Of a DNA stretch of 15,121 nt, positions 14,983 to 15,121 are shown one piece after another; the first letter of the stretch is position 1; each line of letters begins with the position of its first letter. Both the position numbers and the translations under genes were made by a program. This DNA comes from Parvularcula sp963922235. GTDB lineage: Bacteria; Pseudomonadota; Alphaproteobacteria; Caulobacterales; Parvularculaceae. The notes beneath the pieces are model-generated. The model was not told the origin of the DNA, made no database searches, and worked only from the letters and a program-made list of their open reading frames with translations. The stretch spans positions 1 through 15,121 of the forward strand of contig CAWUIJ010000065.1 in assembly GCA_963922235.1 (NCBI GenBank), read 5' to 3'.

Positions 14983-15121
14983 CTTTTTCGACCAACAAGA
15001 ATTTGAAATGTAAGCAACCGCTATCGCTGACAGACCGACACTGGAAAAACTGGTCTAAGGCTAACTGGCTGCTGATTGCTGCTCGCCAGCATGGCGGATA
15101 AAGCGGTTCAAGACATCTTTG
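14983..15121 (+). other. Window edge; possible gene start at 15091, not confirmed
   Basis: No supported gene. ATG 15091 begins MADKAVQDIF and is open to the window end. There is no Shine-Dalgarno site in front of it and only ten codons are visible, so it is recorded only as a possibility. Confidence 0.2.

Overview
The window looks like chromosomal DNA of an alphaproteobacterium, probably of an aquatic oligotroph lineage (Caulobacterales, Hyphomonadales, Parvularculales or Sphingomonadales type). This rests on the Xanthomonas/Caulobacter-type TonB-dependent receptor followed by a halogenase/SapC/cupin cluster, and on ISNCY-family transposase remnants. No rRNA, tRNA or other taxonomic marker is present, so the assignment is an inference.

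Left part (1-6893, + strand): the 3' part of a TonB-dependent outer-membrane receptor ends at a clear intrinsic terminator (1910-1948). A tight four-gene operon follows: a flavin-dependent tryptophan halogenase-like protein, a SapC-family protein, a cupin-like/JmjC-type protein and a second halogenase-like protein. Gaps are 12 and 10 bp, with one 4-bp overlap. Receptor plus these three families is a recurrent arrangement; the natural substrate is unknown.

Middle part (about 6930-11350): decayed accessory DNA. It holds a pseudogene with an in-frame amber codon (6939-7445), a second gene with an in-frame amber (7687-8421), an ISNCY-type transposase broken by one frameshift and one amber (8435-9782), an intact small membrane-protein gene (10078-10530) and the 3' end of a second, different ISNCY-type transposase (10527-11105). 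IS-end-like clusters of the motif TAGAAnTGTCG occur at 7508-7543, 9815-9920 and 14932-14975.

Right part (11348-14453, - strand): a translationally coupled operon with two ATGA overlaps. It encodes a HAD-UbiA fusion resembling decaprenyl-phosphate phosphoribosyltransferase, a GT39/ArnT-like membrane glycosyltransferase and a four-helix SMR/EamA-like transporter. Together these suggest synthesis, flipping and transfer of a polyprenyl-phosphate-linked sugar (perhaps pentose) onto an envelope glycan. The operon is bracketed by ISNCY debris in the same orientation on both sides, including a shared repeat (7415-7482 and 14836-14905). The last 140 bases hold no gene I can support.

I found no CRISPR array, RNA gene or defence system. 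The least explained items are the three amber-interrupted reading frames within 2 kb, the membrane gene that overlaps a transposase stop codon, and the repeated IS-end motif.
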